This document shows, one piece after another, positions 52,385 through 60,423 of a stretch of DNA of 64,000 bases (positions are counted from its first letter, which is position 1; the number at the start of each line of letters is the position of its first letter). Position numbers and translations under genes: made by a program. Location of the stretch: assembly GCA_945902075.1 (NCBI GenBank), contig CAMDMA010000006.1, positions 57,846 through 121,845 of the forward strand, in the 5' to 3' direction. The stretch is from Candidatus Kuenenia stuttgartensis (GTDB lineage: Bacteria; Planctomycetota; Phycisphaerae; Phycisphaerales; SM1A02). Under the pieces are notes generated by a model, which saw only the letters and a list, made by a program, of their open reading frames with translations, was not told the DNA's origin and ran no database searches.

Positions 52385-53008
52385 TCACTTCGTCTTGAAC
52401 TTCACTTCCGGGCCCGGCATCACATGGCCATCCACCGGCGTGAACACGATGCCAAGGTGATAGTTCGCAGTCGGTGACTTGCGGGTGCTGTTGGCACGGT
52501 TGCGTGCGCGACGCACAACATCCTCAAGTTCTCCGCAGAGCGAACGAATACGCGCGACTTCGTCCTCCGTGAAGTTCTCCCAGTTGAGCGCGATGCGCTT
52601 GGCGCCGAGCCCCCCAGTCGACTTCACGTCGAGTGCTGCGCCGCGACTTTCTACGAGCCAAGGCCGAAGAAAGTCCGACGCCTTTTGGATATCACGCTTC
52701 GACTCGCTGTCCACGGGGAATGTGATGTCCGCAGCGGTGGTGCGGTAGTACCGCGGACGCTTGCCGCGCCGCCCTGGCGTGGCCTCACCGGCACGAGAGA
52801 CAAGAAGTCCCGCACGCTCAAGGTGGCGAAGATGGAAGTACAGCGCAGTGCGATTCAAACCCACGGCATGGGCAAGTTCCGTCACCGACGATTCGCCGAG
52901 GCGACGCGCGGTCTCGAAGATGCGGAGCCGCAACGGAAGGCGAACCGCCTGCCAAGTCTGGGCACGAGAAAACTGCATGTTTGGAGCTTCGACTGTTAAT
53001 TCCGGCAT
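52385..53008 (-). CDS. ArsR-like winged-helix transcriptional regulator
   Basis: A 207-residue protein. The N-terminal winged helix has RLRIFETARRLGESSVTELAHAVGLNRTALYFHLRHLERAGLLVSR, an ArsR/MarR-type HTH followed by a wing. The basic stretch GRRGKRPRYYRTTAADI then leads to a C-terminal domain with no obvious metal cysteines. The effector is unknown. The ATG at 53008 (MPELTVEAPN) is preceded by GAGG; longer frames to 53191 overlap the neighbouring gene. Confidence 0.8.
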   Translation of the reverse strand: MPELTVEAPNMQFSRAQTWQAVRLPLRLRIFETARRLGESSVTELAHAVGLNRTALYFHLRHLERAGLLVSRAGEATPGRRGKRPRYYRTTAADITFPVDSESKRDIQKASDFLRPWLVESRGAALDVKSTGGLGAKRIALNWENFTEDEVARIRSLCGELEDVVRRARNRANSTRKSPTANYHLGIVFTPVDGHVMPGPEVKFKTK

Positions 53009-53045
53009 GACCTCAGGGTTCCTTACTGCGGCGCGCGACGATCCA

Positions 53046-54560
53046 CTACGCGCCAAAGTGCACAAGATGTGCCGCCGAACTCGACAGCCGCGCGACCAAG
53101 CTCCAGTGTCCAATGCCGTCGGACGCCGGAGCTGCCAGTGGCGTGAAGCCACCAACATGCCGCACGATCTGCAGGAGTTCGTGCGCTGCAAATGTCTGCA
53201 GCGCTTCCCCGCGACTTTCTAGCGCGCCTGTCCGAGACCGGGTTCTCACCAAGAGAACCCCATCCGGCCCGAGCAGGCGCCTCGCTTCCCCAAGTAATCC
53301 CACAGGATTCCAATATCTCTCGATGCTGTCAAGAAGGGCAACCAATTTAAATTGACCTTCTCCACCTGCCGTTCGCGCTAAATCGTGAACAAGGTGGTAG
53401 GTCGGCAATTTCATTCCGCGCGATCTTTTTTCGAATATTTGCTGCGCGATGTGTGCCGATGCCTCGTGCTCCTCGAAGGCGTGAACGGGAACTCCGTCGC
53501 GCGCCCGGAGCATCGCAGTGAGTCCGCTTCGTGAACCAAGGATCGCGGTTGGACCATCGGCAACCCGAAGAAGCGCGAGTTCCGCGGCGATGTTGGCCTG
53601 CAATGATTCGTCGCGTTCGAACGCGATCCACTCCTCGCCTGCAGGAAGATCACCTGTGCGAATCGGATCCCACCGTACCGGTCCGCGGAGCTTTGCCCGC
53701 TGAACGAGTGGAGTGCCCTGCCACCGTTCCCAGACGGCGGCGAGATCAGGTGCGAGTCGATCACAGCCCCACTTGGTCCGGAATCGGTCGAGACTGCTCG
53801 CGAGGCCCGCGCCGGTATCGGCGGTGTTTGGACGCCAGTTTCGCTCGATATGGAAATGCCGGAATGACACTCGCTTCGTCGCGAACGCGGTCCATCCTGC
53901 GAGATTGAGCCGCATGGCAAGTTCCTCCGTCTGCCCACGGAGGACGCTCTCGTCGTACCCCCCAACCTCAGCAATCGCCGCGCGCCGTGATGCGTGAAAG
54001 CATCCCATCGCGTGCTCGATTTCAAGAACTTCAGGCAACTCCTCCTCGCGTGCTCCCTGCCCGATGTGGTGGTACCCAAGTGGGCTGAGGATGGCATCAC
54101 CAAAGGCATGAATGCGACCATCAGGCAGTCGTTGGACCCCGGTCACGACACCAGCGCGCGGCTCGGCCTCCAGTAGCGCAACGCACTCAGCGACCCAGTG
54201 CTTTGTATCCAGCACAATATCGCCGTCGAGGCGGCAGATGAACTCGCCAAAAGTCTCTGCATGGAGCACATTGAGCACCCTGGAGAGCACACCGCAGTGC
54301 GATCCCTCGATCAGCCGAAGAAAAGGCTGACCAGCGCGCGGGGAGCCCTCGGGCCACGACCGTCGCGACCAGTTACGGGCTGTTTCAAGGCTGTCGTCTG
54401 TTGAGCCGTCGTCGGCAATCACGATTTCGAGATCGGTGGGATCCGTCGCGAGAGTGCGCTCAAGACTCGAAAGCAGCTCGCTGAGAAAGTCACGGGAGCC
54501 ATCTCGGGAACTTGCCCGACCGTTGTTGTAGTTGGGAATGATGACCGTCGCGCGCGGCAT
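53046..54560 (-). CDS. Glycosyltransferase family 2 with methyltransferase-like C-terminus
   Basis: A 504-residue two-domain protein. The N-terminal GT-A domain has ATVIIPNYNNG, the nucleotide-binding VIADDGSTDDS near 48-58, and a DxD motif in RLDGDIVLD. The C-terminal half (from about 330) reads like a degenerate SAM-dependent methyltransferase (LVALLDSIERYWNPVGLLGEARRLLGPDGVLLVRTRSR), with LGSRSG rather than a clear GxGxG. The fusion suggests making and editing a surface polysaccharide. It may be a GT with a structural domain instead. Confidence 0.82.
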   Translation of the reverse strand: MPRATVIIPNYNNGRASSRDGSRDFLSELLSSLERTLATDPTDLEIVIADDGSTDDSLETARNWSRRSWPEGSPRAGQPFLRLIEGSHCGVLSRVLNVLHAETFGEFICRLDGDIVLDTKHWVAECVALLEAEPRAGVVTGVQRLPDGRIHAFGDAILSPLGYHHIGQGAREEELPEVLEIEHAMGCFHASRRAAIAEVGGYDESVLRGQTEELAMRLNLAGWTAFATKRVSFRHFHIERNWRPNTADTGAGLASSLDRFRTKWGCDRLAPDLAAVWERWQGTPLVQRAKLRGPVRWDPIRTGDLPAGEEWIAFERDESLQANIAAELALLRVADGPTAILGSRSGLTAMLRARDGVPVHAFEEHEASAHIAQQIFEKRSRGMKLPTYHLVHDLARTAGGEGQFKLVALLDSIERYWNPVGLLGEARRLLGPDGVLLVRTRSRTGALESRGEALQTFAAHELLQIVRHVGGFTPLAAPASDGIGHWSLVARLSSSAAHLVHFGA

Positions 54561-54629
54561 AACGAGGTGATCGACAGACCCGACGATTCTGCTGCAGAGA
54601 CATGTCTACGCGACGCTACCATCCGGTGA

Positions 54630-55037
54630 ATGCCTGCCGATTTTCCACCAGTTGACGCTCCTCAGCTCGCGCTCCGCGTGTTGATGATGCCGCGTGACAC
54701 CAACCATCAAGGCACCATCTTCGGCGGCATCATTCTCGCCCACATCGACCAAGCGGGGTACATCGAGGCCCGCCGTCACGGGCTCCACCGGTGGGTGACC
54801 GCGTCCGTTGATCGCGTTGATTTCAAAGCGCCTGTCGAGGTTGGAGAGGTGGTCGAGTTTCGCTGCCGAACGATTCGACTTGGACGTTCCTCAGTCACCG
54901 TACAGGTCGTCGTGGATGCGCAACGACTTGATGGAACTTGGGTGCGCGTGACAGAGGCACAGCTGGCGCTGGTATCTGTCGACGCAACTGGTCATTCAAT
55001 CCCATTTCGTGAGCCGCCCGCGGGGGACCCTGCTTGA
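54630..55037 (+). CDS. Acyl-CoA thioesterase, hotdog fold (YciA/ACOT-like)
   Basis: A 135-residue hotdog protein. RDTNHQGTIFGGIILAHIDQAGYIEA carries the HGG..D signature region of the YciA/ACOT group, and TASVDRVDFKAPVEVGEVVEF the following strand. It hydrolyses acyl-CoAs; chain length cannot be told. The purN TTG start overlaps its stop (TTGA). Confidence 0.9.
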   Translation: MPADFPPVDAPQLALRVLMMPRDTNHQGTIFGGIILAHIDQAGYIEARRHGLHRWVTASVDRVDFKAPVEVGEVVEFRCRTIRLGRSSVTVQVVVDAQRLDGTWVRVTEAQLALVSVDATGHSIPFREPPAGDPA

Positions 55038-55675
55038 AACGCGCCCGTCTCGGCGTGTTGATCTCGGGCAGCGGCCGTACTGCCCTAAACCTCGCCAACG
55101 CGTGCGAGTCTGGCTCGATTCTCGCCGAAGTCGCGCTGGTGGTTGCCCACCGTGAGGAGCTTGAGGGCGTCACGCGCTGCCGAGATGCTGGACTTCGTGT
55201 GGCCATCATCCCGCCGGCGGCGCCACTATCAGACGCCTTCGCAGACCGCATCGATGCGGTCTTCCTTGCAGCGCAGGTCGACCTTGTTTGCCTCGCGGGC
55301 TATCTCCGGAAGTTCCGCGTCGGCAACCTGTGGTGCGGCCGCGCCCTCAATATCCATCCCGGCTTGCTTCCTGACTTTGGCGGCCACGGGATGTACGGCG
55401 AACGCGTCCACCGGGCGGTCCTCGCAGCGGGTGTAACGGAATCAGGCTGCACCATTCACGAGGTCGATGAGGAGTATGACCGCGGGCCCGTGATTCTCGA
55501 GAAGCGCTGCGCGATCACGCCCGGCGAGAGTGCGACGCAGCTTGCAGAGCGGGTCTTTGCACTTGAGTGTCTTGCCTATCCCGAAGCGATCGCCATGGTG
55601 CTTGCGCGGCGTGATCGAGGGTGGCAAGGCCAGGGAGCTCCGCTTGGGTGGAAGATTGCAGGAGCGGTCCAATGA
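55034..55675 (+). CDS. purN: Phosphoribosylglycinamide formyltransferase (GART)
   Basis: A 213-residue enzyme of purine synthesis, transferring a formyl group from 10-formyl-THF to GAR. Catalytic N106 and H108 lie in RALNIHPGLLP and D149 in DEEYDRGPVIL. The insertion FGGHGMYG after the NxH motif differs slightly from the usual sequence. The start is TTG (MKRARLGVLISGSGR), overlapping the thioesterase stop. The next gene is coupled by an ATGA overlap. Confidence 0.93.
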   Translation: MKRARLGVLISGSGRTALNLANACESGSILAEVALVVAHREELEGVTRCRDAGLRVAIIPPAAPLSDAFADRIDAVFLAAQVDLVCLAGYLRKFRVGNLWCGRALNIHPGLLPDFGGHGMYGERVHRAVLAAGVTESGCTIHEVDEEYDRGPVILEKRCAITPGESATQLAERVFALECLAYPEAIAMVLARRDRGWQGQGAPLGWKIAGAVQ

Positions 55676-57198
55676 GCTTCGTACTCGGAAACATCGCGCG
55701 TGCGCTTGCGACTGCGCTTGCGATTCCGAGCATCGCCTTCGCGCAGGCACCGCTACCCTCCGATGGTTCACCCAAGCGCACGCCCGACGCACAATCTTCG
55801 GCTGACGAGGAAGACCCCACCGACGCAGCGATCGATCGTGCGCTTCGTGCGCGTGCATTCGCGCGCGCTCACGAACTCATCGCGCGGCGGGTCGCGTCAG
55901 GTGAGCGTGATCCGACGATGCTCTACAACGACGCATGCGCGCTCGCCCAACTCGGTCGGACCGAAGAGGCAGAGAAGCAACTTCTCGAAGCAATCAAGGC
56001 GGGATTTCGCTCGTTTGACATCTTGGAAGCTGATGTGGACCTCGAGCCCATTCGAGGTTCACGAGTCTATGAGTCGATCATGGAAGCGCGCGCGCGGGTT
56101 GAGAGCACCCCTGATACTCGCGCGCGACAGCCCCGCGATGGAAGCCGCGGCCGACCGAACCCTCGTACGCCAGATCCTGTCGCAGCATGGCGGGCCGCGC
56201 ACGGCGACACCTACCGCTACGACAGTGACGAGGATGGCGGACTCGTCTACGCGACGTATCTCGAAGATTCTTCGCACGCGCGTATGAAGACGCTCCTCGC
56301 CGAACTCGAGCAACATTTACTGAAGGCCTACTTCGGGACAGCACCACGCGAGCCAGTGCTCATCGCTATCGTGCGGCCGAACGATGCAGCAAAATATCTT
56401 GATCGACCAGAGGTGAAGGGCATGTACCTTCACCGCGAGCGCAGGCTTGTGGCACGTGACGTTGGGCAGAGCCTCCAGCATGAATTCGTCCATCTCCTCC
56501 ACTTCGCACATATGGAGCGCACGGGACAACGCCATCCGATCTGGATCCAAGAGGGACTTGCAAGTCTGTACGAAAGTTACACACTCCGACCCGACGGCGG
56601 CGTGGAGTTTCAGCCCAACATTCGCTTCAATTTCGCGCGGAAACAGGTTGTTTCCAAGACTTCCACTCCGTGGAAAGAACTCGTATCGATGTCTCCCGAT
56701 GCGTTTATGGCCGATGCTGAACGTCTCTATCCACAGGCACGAGCGATCTTCGAGTTCTTCGCGCGCGAGGGAAAACTAGAAACTTTTTACCGCGCTCTCG
56801 GCGCAACATCACAGGACGATCCCGACGGATCTTCGGCGATCGAGCGGGTGTTCGGCGCGCCACTCACAGAGGTCGAAGCGCGTTGGAAACAATGGATGAT
56901 CAAGCGCGGCGCCGTCGACGACACGGTGTCACGCAGGGACGCCTCACTCGGACTCACGGCCGATGACGCGGGCGATGGTGTGAAGGTACGCTCCTTCGTG
57001 ATCAAATCCGCCGCGAAGGCTGCTGGGTTGCGGGTCGGCGATGTGATCCACACAATCGACGGAGTACCAGTGCGCAATCGCGAGGAACTTGTGCTTGCTG
57101 TTGCAAGATTGCGCGTGGGCGAGTCGGTTCAAGTTGCGTTTCGACGCGACGGAGCCGAGCAGTCGCTTGAAGTTTCGCCGCGCCCGCTCGGCGAATAA
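55672..57198 (+). CDS. Exported TPR-gluzincin peptidase with PDZ domain
   Basis: A 508-residue exported protein. A signal peptide (1-24) leads to a TPR-like helical region (about 85-130). A zincin peptidase core follows with HEFVH at 270-274 and the third ligand E294 in WIQEGLASLYE, the gluzincin layout. A C-terminal PDZ domain lies at about 430-505 (KAAGLRVGDVIHTIDGVPV). It may cleave or sense envelope proteins. The ATG at 55672 has GGAG upstream and overlaps the purN stop. Confidence 0.85.
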   Translation: MSFVLGNIARALATALAIPSIAFAQAPLPSDGSPKRTPDAQSSADEEDPTDAAIDRALRARAFARAHELIARRVASGERDPTMLYNDACALAQLGRTEEAEKQLLEAIKAGFRSFDILEADVDLEPIRGSRVYESIMEARARVESTPDTRARQPRDGSRGRPNPRTPDPVAAWRAAHGDTYRYDSDEDGGLVYATYLEDSSHARMKTLLAELEQHLLKAYFGTAPREPVLIAIVRPNDAAKYLDRPEVKGMYLHRERRLVARDVGQSLQHEFVHLLHFAHMERTGQRHPIWIQEGLASLYESYTLRPDGGVEFQPNIRFNFARKQVVSKTSTPWKELVSMSPDAFMADAERLYPQARAIFEFFAREGKLETFYRALGATSQDDPDGSSAIERVFGAPLTEVEARWKQWMIKRGAVDDTVSRRDASLGLTADDAGDGVKVRSFVIKSAAKAAGLRVGDVIHTIDGVPVRNREELVLAVARLRVGESVQVAFRRDGAEQSLEVSPRPLGE

Positions 57199-57240
57199 CG
57201 GACGACACCACGTTACTGTCGAATTTCCTACACTCGCCGC

Positions 57241-58101
57241 ATGCAAGTTACGCCACGAGAAAATCCAGCCCCTTCGGAGCCACGACGCTCAGGCTCCGGA
57301 CGTTTTTTCTTGCGTGGACTCGGCGTGATCCTCCCAAGCGTGCTCACGCTTTGGATCCTGGTGGCCGCGTTTCGGTTCATCGATGGCAACATCGCCGAAC
57401 CGATCAACTCAGGCATCCGCTTCGCAATTGCTGCAGGCAGCGAAGCAACCGGCTCAGAACTGTTTCGTGCATCGGAAGAGGAAGTCGCCGCTGAGGCTGC
57501 GCGCGCGCAACGGCTCCGTCTTGATACATCACCAAGTTCCATCCGTTGGCAGCTCGTCCGCGAGCATGTCTACAACTGGTGGCAAGCGCGCTGGTATCTC
57601 GACCTTGCGGGTCTTGGCCTCGCGATCGCTGGCGTCTTTGTGTTGGGGCGGCTCGTCGGCGGCTTTCTCGGCCGAAAACTCCTCGCCGCGTTCGAGTCTG
57701 GACTGCTCACCGTCCCCGGGATTCGGCAGGTCTACCCGGCACTCAAACAAGTTGTTGAGTTTTTGGTCGGTGGCGAGAAGAAGACCATCAGTTTCAACAG
57801 GGTGGTCATGATTGAATACCCCAGGCCTGGGCTTTGGCAAATGGGCCTCGTGACTGGTGACGTCATCCCGGAAATCGCGGAAGTCTGCGGTGATTCCGTC
57901 ACCGTCTTCATCCCAAACTCCCCTGCACCATTCTCCGGCTGGACCGTCACGGTGCCGCGTGCCGAAGTCCGCGAGATCGCGCTCACAGTCGACGAAGCAC
58001 TCCGCTACCTTGTGTCGGCTGGCGTGGTCGTGCCAACCGCCGACGCGCAGAGCGGTTTATCAATTCCCACGGCGAACCCTCGGTCCGCCCCGAAGCAGTG
58101 A
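57241..58101 (+). CDS. DUF502 family membrane protein
   Basis: A 286-residue protein. Two membrane helices lie at about 25-45 and 117-137, with the family pattern FLRGLGVILPSVLTLWILVA and later GIRQVYPALKQVVEFLVG. The C-terminal part is a soluble beta domain with VTVFIPNSPAPFSGW. The DUF502 function is unknown. It comes just before hpf, and both may share a transcript. Confidence 0.87.
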   Translation: MQVTPRENPAPSEPRRSGSGRFFLRGLGVILPSVLTLWILVAAFRFIDGNIAEPINSGIRFAIAAGSEATGSELFRASEEEVAAEAARAQRLRLDTSPSSIRWQLVREHVYNWWQARWYLDLAGLGLAIAGVFVLGRLVGGFLGRKLLAAFESGLLTVPGIRQVYPALKQVVEFLVGGEKKTISFNRVVMIEYPRPGLWQMGLVTGDVIPEIAEVCGDSVTVFIPNSPAPFSGWTVTVPRAEVREIALTVDEALRYLVSAGVVVPTADAQSGLSIPTANPRSAPKQ

Positions 58102-58112
58102 AAGGAAGTTCC

Positions 58113-58415
58113 ATGCAAATCAATGTCAAGGGCAAGCATCTCGAGATTACCGAAGCCATCCACGCGTACGTTGTCAAAAAGTGCGAGCGATTGGTGCGAT
58201 ACTTCGACAAGGTGCAGTCGATCGACTGTGTCATCGAAAAGGAGAGCAACGGCTTTCATGTCGAATTCATCGTTGATGTCGAGCACCACGATGACTTCAT
58301 TGTGAATTTCCGAGATGCCGATCTTTACGCGGCGATCGACCTCGCCATTGACCGCGAGGCACGCCAACTCGTCGAGCACAAAGCTCGCATCCGCGATCAC
58401 AAGCACAATCACTGA
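58113..58415 (+). CDS. hpf: Ribosome hibernation promoting factor (short HPF/YfiA family)
   Basis: A 100-residue protein. KGKHLEITEAIHAYVVKKCERLVRYF is the opening of the family, followed by the characteristic IDCVIEKESNGFHVEFIVDV strands. It lacks the C-terminal domain of long HPF, so it is the short form that binds the 30S subunit in stationary phase. The ATG at 58113 has AAAGGAAG upstream and is used instead of a frame starting at 58098. Confidence 0.93.
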   Translation: MQINVKGKHLEITEAIHAYVVKKCERLVRYFDKVQSIDCVIEKESNGFHVEFIVDVEHHDDFIVNFRDADLYAAIDLAIDREARQLVEHKARIRDHKHNH

Positions 58416-58463
58416 TCCACCCGACTGCCCATCGAACGACTGAAAGCTGAGCAATACCTACAG

Positions 58464-58940
58464 ATGAAACTCCGAGAAATCGTCGTTGACAAGGCGATCG
58501 TGCCCAACCTTGTTGCCACCAAGCGCGACGAGGCCATCAAGGAACTGCTCGACGCGTTGGTCGCTTCAGGCAAGGTTTCTGCAGATATGCGCGATGTATT
58601 CGCCAAGGCGATCATTGCGCGGGAAAACAAGGGTTCAACAGGATTGAACCATGGTGTCGCCATTCCGCACACGAAGACGACCACCGTGCAGTCGCCGCTT
58701 GCGGCGATTGGTATCAGTCGGACTGGGGTCGATTTCAACGCACTCGACAAACAGCCCGTGTACTCCATCGTGTTGATGCTGTCGCCGGAAGATCAACCTG
58801 CACTTCACACAGACGCGATGAAGGCGATCTTTACCCATCTGTCGAAAGATCAGTTCCGGCGATTTCTCCGTCAAGCCACCACGGTTGATGCCGTTACAAC
58901 GCTTCTCGATGAGGCCGACGCGGGACCCGCGTCGCGCTGA
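58464..58940 (+). CDS. PTS fructose/nitrogen IIA protein (PtsN-like)
   Basis: A 158-residue PTS EIIA of the mannitol/fructose/Ntr fold. The active site is H69 in GVAIPHTK; the preceding GSTGLNHG is the usual fold signature. No IIB or IIC parts are fused or nearby. This suggests a regulatory PTS like PtsN, receiving phosphate from HPr. It sits between hpf and the HPr gene, a common order near rpoN in other bacteria, though rpoN is not in the window. Confidence 0.92.
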   Translation: MKLREIVVDKAIVPNLVATKRDEAIKELLDALVASGKVSADMRDVFAKAIIARENKGSTGLNHGVAIPHTKTTTVQSPLAAIGISRTGVDFNALDKQPVYSIVLMLSPEDQPALHTDAMKAIFTHLSKDQFRRFLRQATTVDAVTTLLDEADAGPASR

Positions 58941-58944
58941 TTGC

Positions 58945-59220
58945 ATGCACGCGGCGCAGGCAACCATCATCAACCGACTTGGACTGCACGCGCGTCCAGC
59001 GATGTCATTCGTCGAGGAAGCCTCGCGATTTGGCGCATCGATCACAGTGCGCAAATGTTGCGACGGCGAGACGGTCGATGGAAAATCGATTCTGCAAATG
59101 TTGATGCTCGCGGGAACTTGCGGCACCGTCATTGAGATCACGGCAGATGGACCTGATGAGATGGACGCCGTGCGGGCACTCGTGGCACTCGTCCTCTCGA
59201 AATTTGGCGAAGACGAATAA
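58945..59220 (+). CDS. HPr family phosphocarrier protein
   Basis: A 91-residue phosphocarrier. The phosphorylated His is H15 in NRLGLHARPA, and the regulatory serine site is S48 in VDGKSILQML. The serine form suggests control by an HPr kinase, not visible here. EI (ptsI) is also absent. A TTG at 58942 is another possible start. It ends 9 bases from the convergent gpsA. Confidence 0.93.
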   Translation: MHAAQATIINRLGLHARPAMSFVEEASRFGASITVRKCCDGETVDGKSILQMLMLAGTCGTVIEITADGPDEMDAVRALVALVLSKFGEDE

Positions 59221-59229
59221 CGCGCGCGC

Positions 59230-60252
59230 TCAGTCCGACCCGATGCGCTCGGTCGTCGTTTGTCGCTTCATGAGTTGCGCGAGCGCCTCATGAGGATGAA
59301 GGCCGTCAAACACCATCGCCGCCACGGCTTCGCAGATTGGAAGTTCAATCGCATGCTCTTGGGCAACGCGAACGAGTGCGCGCGCCGTTGGCACACCCTC
59401 GACGACGGATGTCATGCTTGCGAGCACATGATCCACCTTCTCGCCGCGCGCGAGTCGCTCGCCGAAGCTTCGATTGCGGCCCTCGGGAGCGAAACAGGTT
59501 GCGGCAAGATCGCCAATCCCAGCGACGCCGAAAAATGTCTCAATGCGCCCGCCGAGCGCGACTCCAACCCGGGAAATCTCGGCAAGCCCACGCGCGATCA
59601 ACGCACTCTTCGCGTTGATCCCGAGTTGCATGCCGTCAGTCACCCCGGCGGCGATGGCGATGACGTTTTTGCATGCGCCTGCGAGCTCGACTCCAACGAG
59701 GTCTGATGACTGATAGATGCGCGTCCATGGGCCGGTGAAACTGGCCTGCACCTGCGCAGAAATCTCCGCATTTGTACTTGCCGCCACCAGCACCGCAGGC
59801 AGCCGACGCGCGAGTTCTGCGGCAACGGTCGGCCCACTGAGCGCGGCGATGGGCGCATGCTTGCCAAGCACTTCGCGGAGGATGTCACACGGGAGCCGAA
59901 AAGTTCCGAGTTCAATGCCCTTGGCCACACTGACGACAGCAACCCCTGCCGGGACGGCTGGGGCGAGGCGCGCGAACGTCTCGCGGATGTATTGCGTCGG
60001 GATTGCGCACACGACGAGCGTTGCCGTCGCAAGGACCGCAGGGTCTGCGGTGACCGCAACTGTCGGCGCGAGGGTGAAGCCCGGGAGCCGTACGCTGCGG
60101 CGCGTTTCGCCGAGCCTCGCGGCCTCGACGGCAAAGGGCGAAAGAATGGTCGCTCGGGCCCCGCGCGCGACGAGCACATCGGCGAGCACCAATCCCATTT
60201 GGCCGTCGCCGACGATGACAATGTGCTCTTTCGTTGCGCTCTGCACGGTCAC
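59230..60252 (-). CDS. gpsA: NAD(P)-dependent glycerol-3-phosphate dehydrogenase
   Basis: A 340-residue enzyme making glycerol 3-phosphate for phospholipids. The Rossmann motif is IVIVGDGQMG at 11-20, a variant of the usual GxGxxG with D in place of the first Ala or Gly. SGPTVAAELARRLP is the family motif, and the catalytic lysine lies in GACKNVIAIAAG. The start is a GTG at 60252 (VTVQSATKEH), with a second GTG at 60246. A longer frame to 61167 overlaps the next gene and is not used. Confidence 0.93.
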   Translation of the reverse strand: MTVQSATKEHIVIVGDGQMGLVLADVLVARGARATILSPFAVEAARLGETRRSVRLPGFTLAPTVAVTADPAVLATATLVVCAIPTQYIRETFARLAPAVPAGVAVVSVAKGIELGTFRLPCDILREVLGKHAPIAALSGPTVAAELARRLPAVLVAASTNAEISAQVQASFTGPWTRIYQSSDLVGVELAGACKNVIAIAAGVTDGMQLGINAKSALIARGLAEISRVGVALGGRIETFFGVAGIGDLAATCFAPEGRNRSFGERLARGEKVDHVLASMTSVVEGVPTARALVRVAQEHAIELPICEAVAAMVFDGLHPHEALAQLMKRQTTTERIGSD

Positions 60253-60423
60253 AGGATAACCGCTCGCCGATGGGTCGTTGGCGGGAAGTTCGATGGGTCG
60301 CTTGGGTGTTCCGGCGAACGCAGCCGATCCAGTTGTCCCGTTGCTGAATTCGCAGTCGATGCCTACGAGCACGATCCTGAGATGCCGCGAGACGTAGCCT
60401 CTGCTACCTTTCCGGTACCCGCC

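Noticed and set aside
59857..60423. Extension of the P-type ATPase to a start near 59857
   Set aside because: The extra 189 residues are Arg-rich, show no family similarity and overlap gpsA; the ATG at 60424 is natural.
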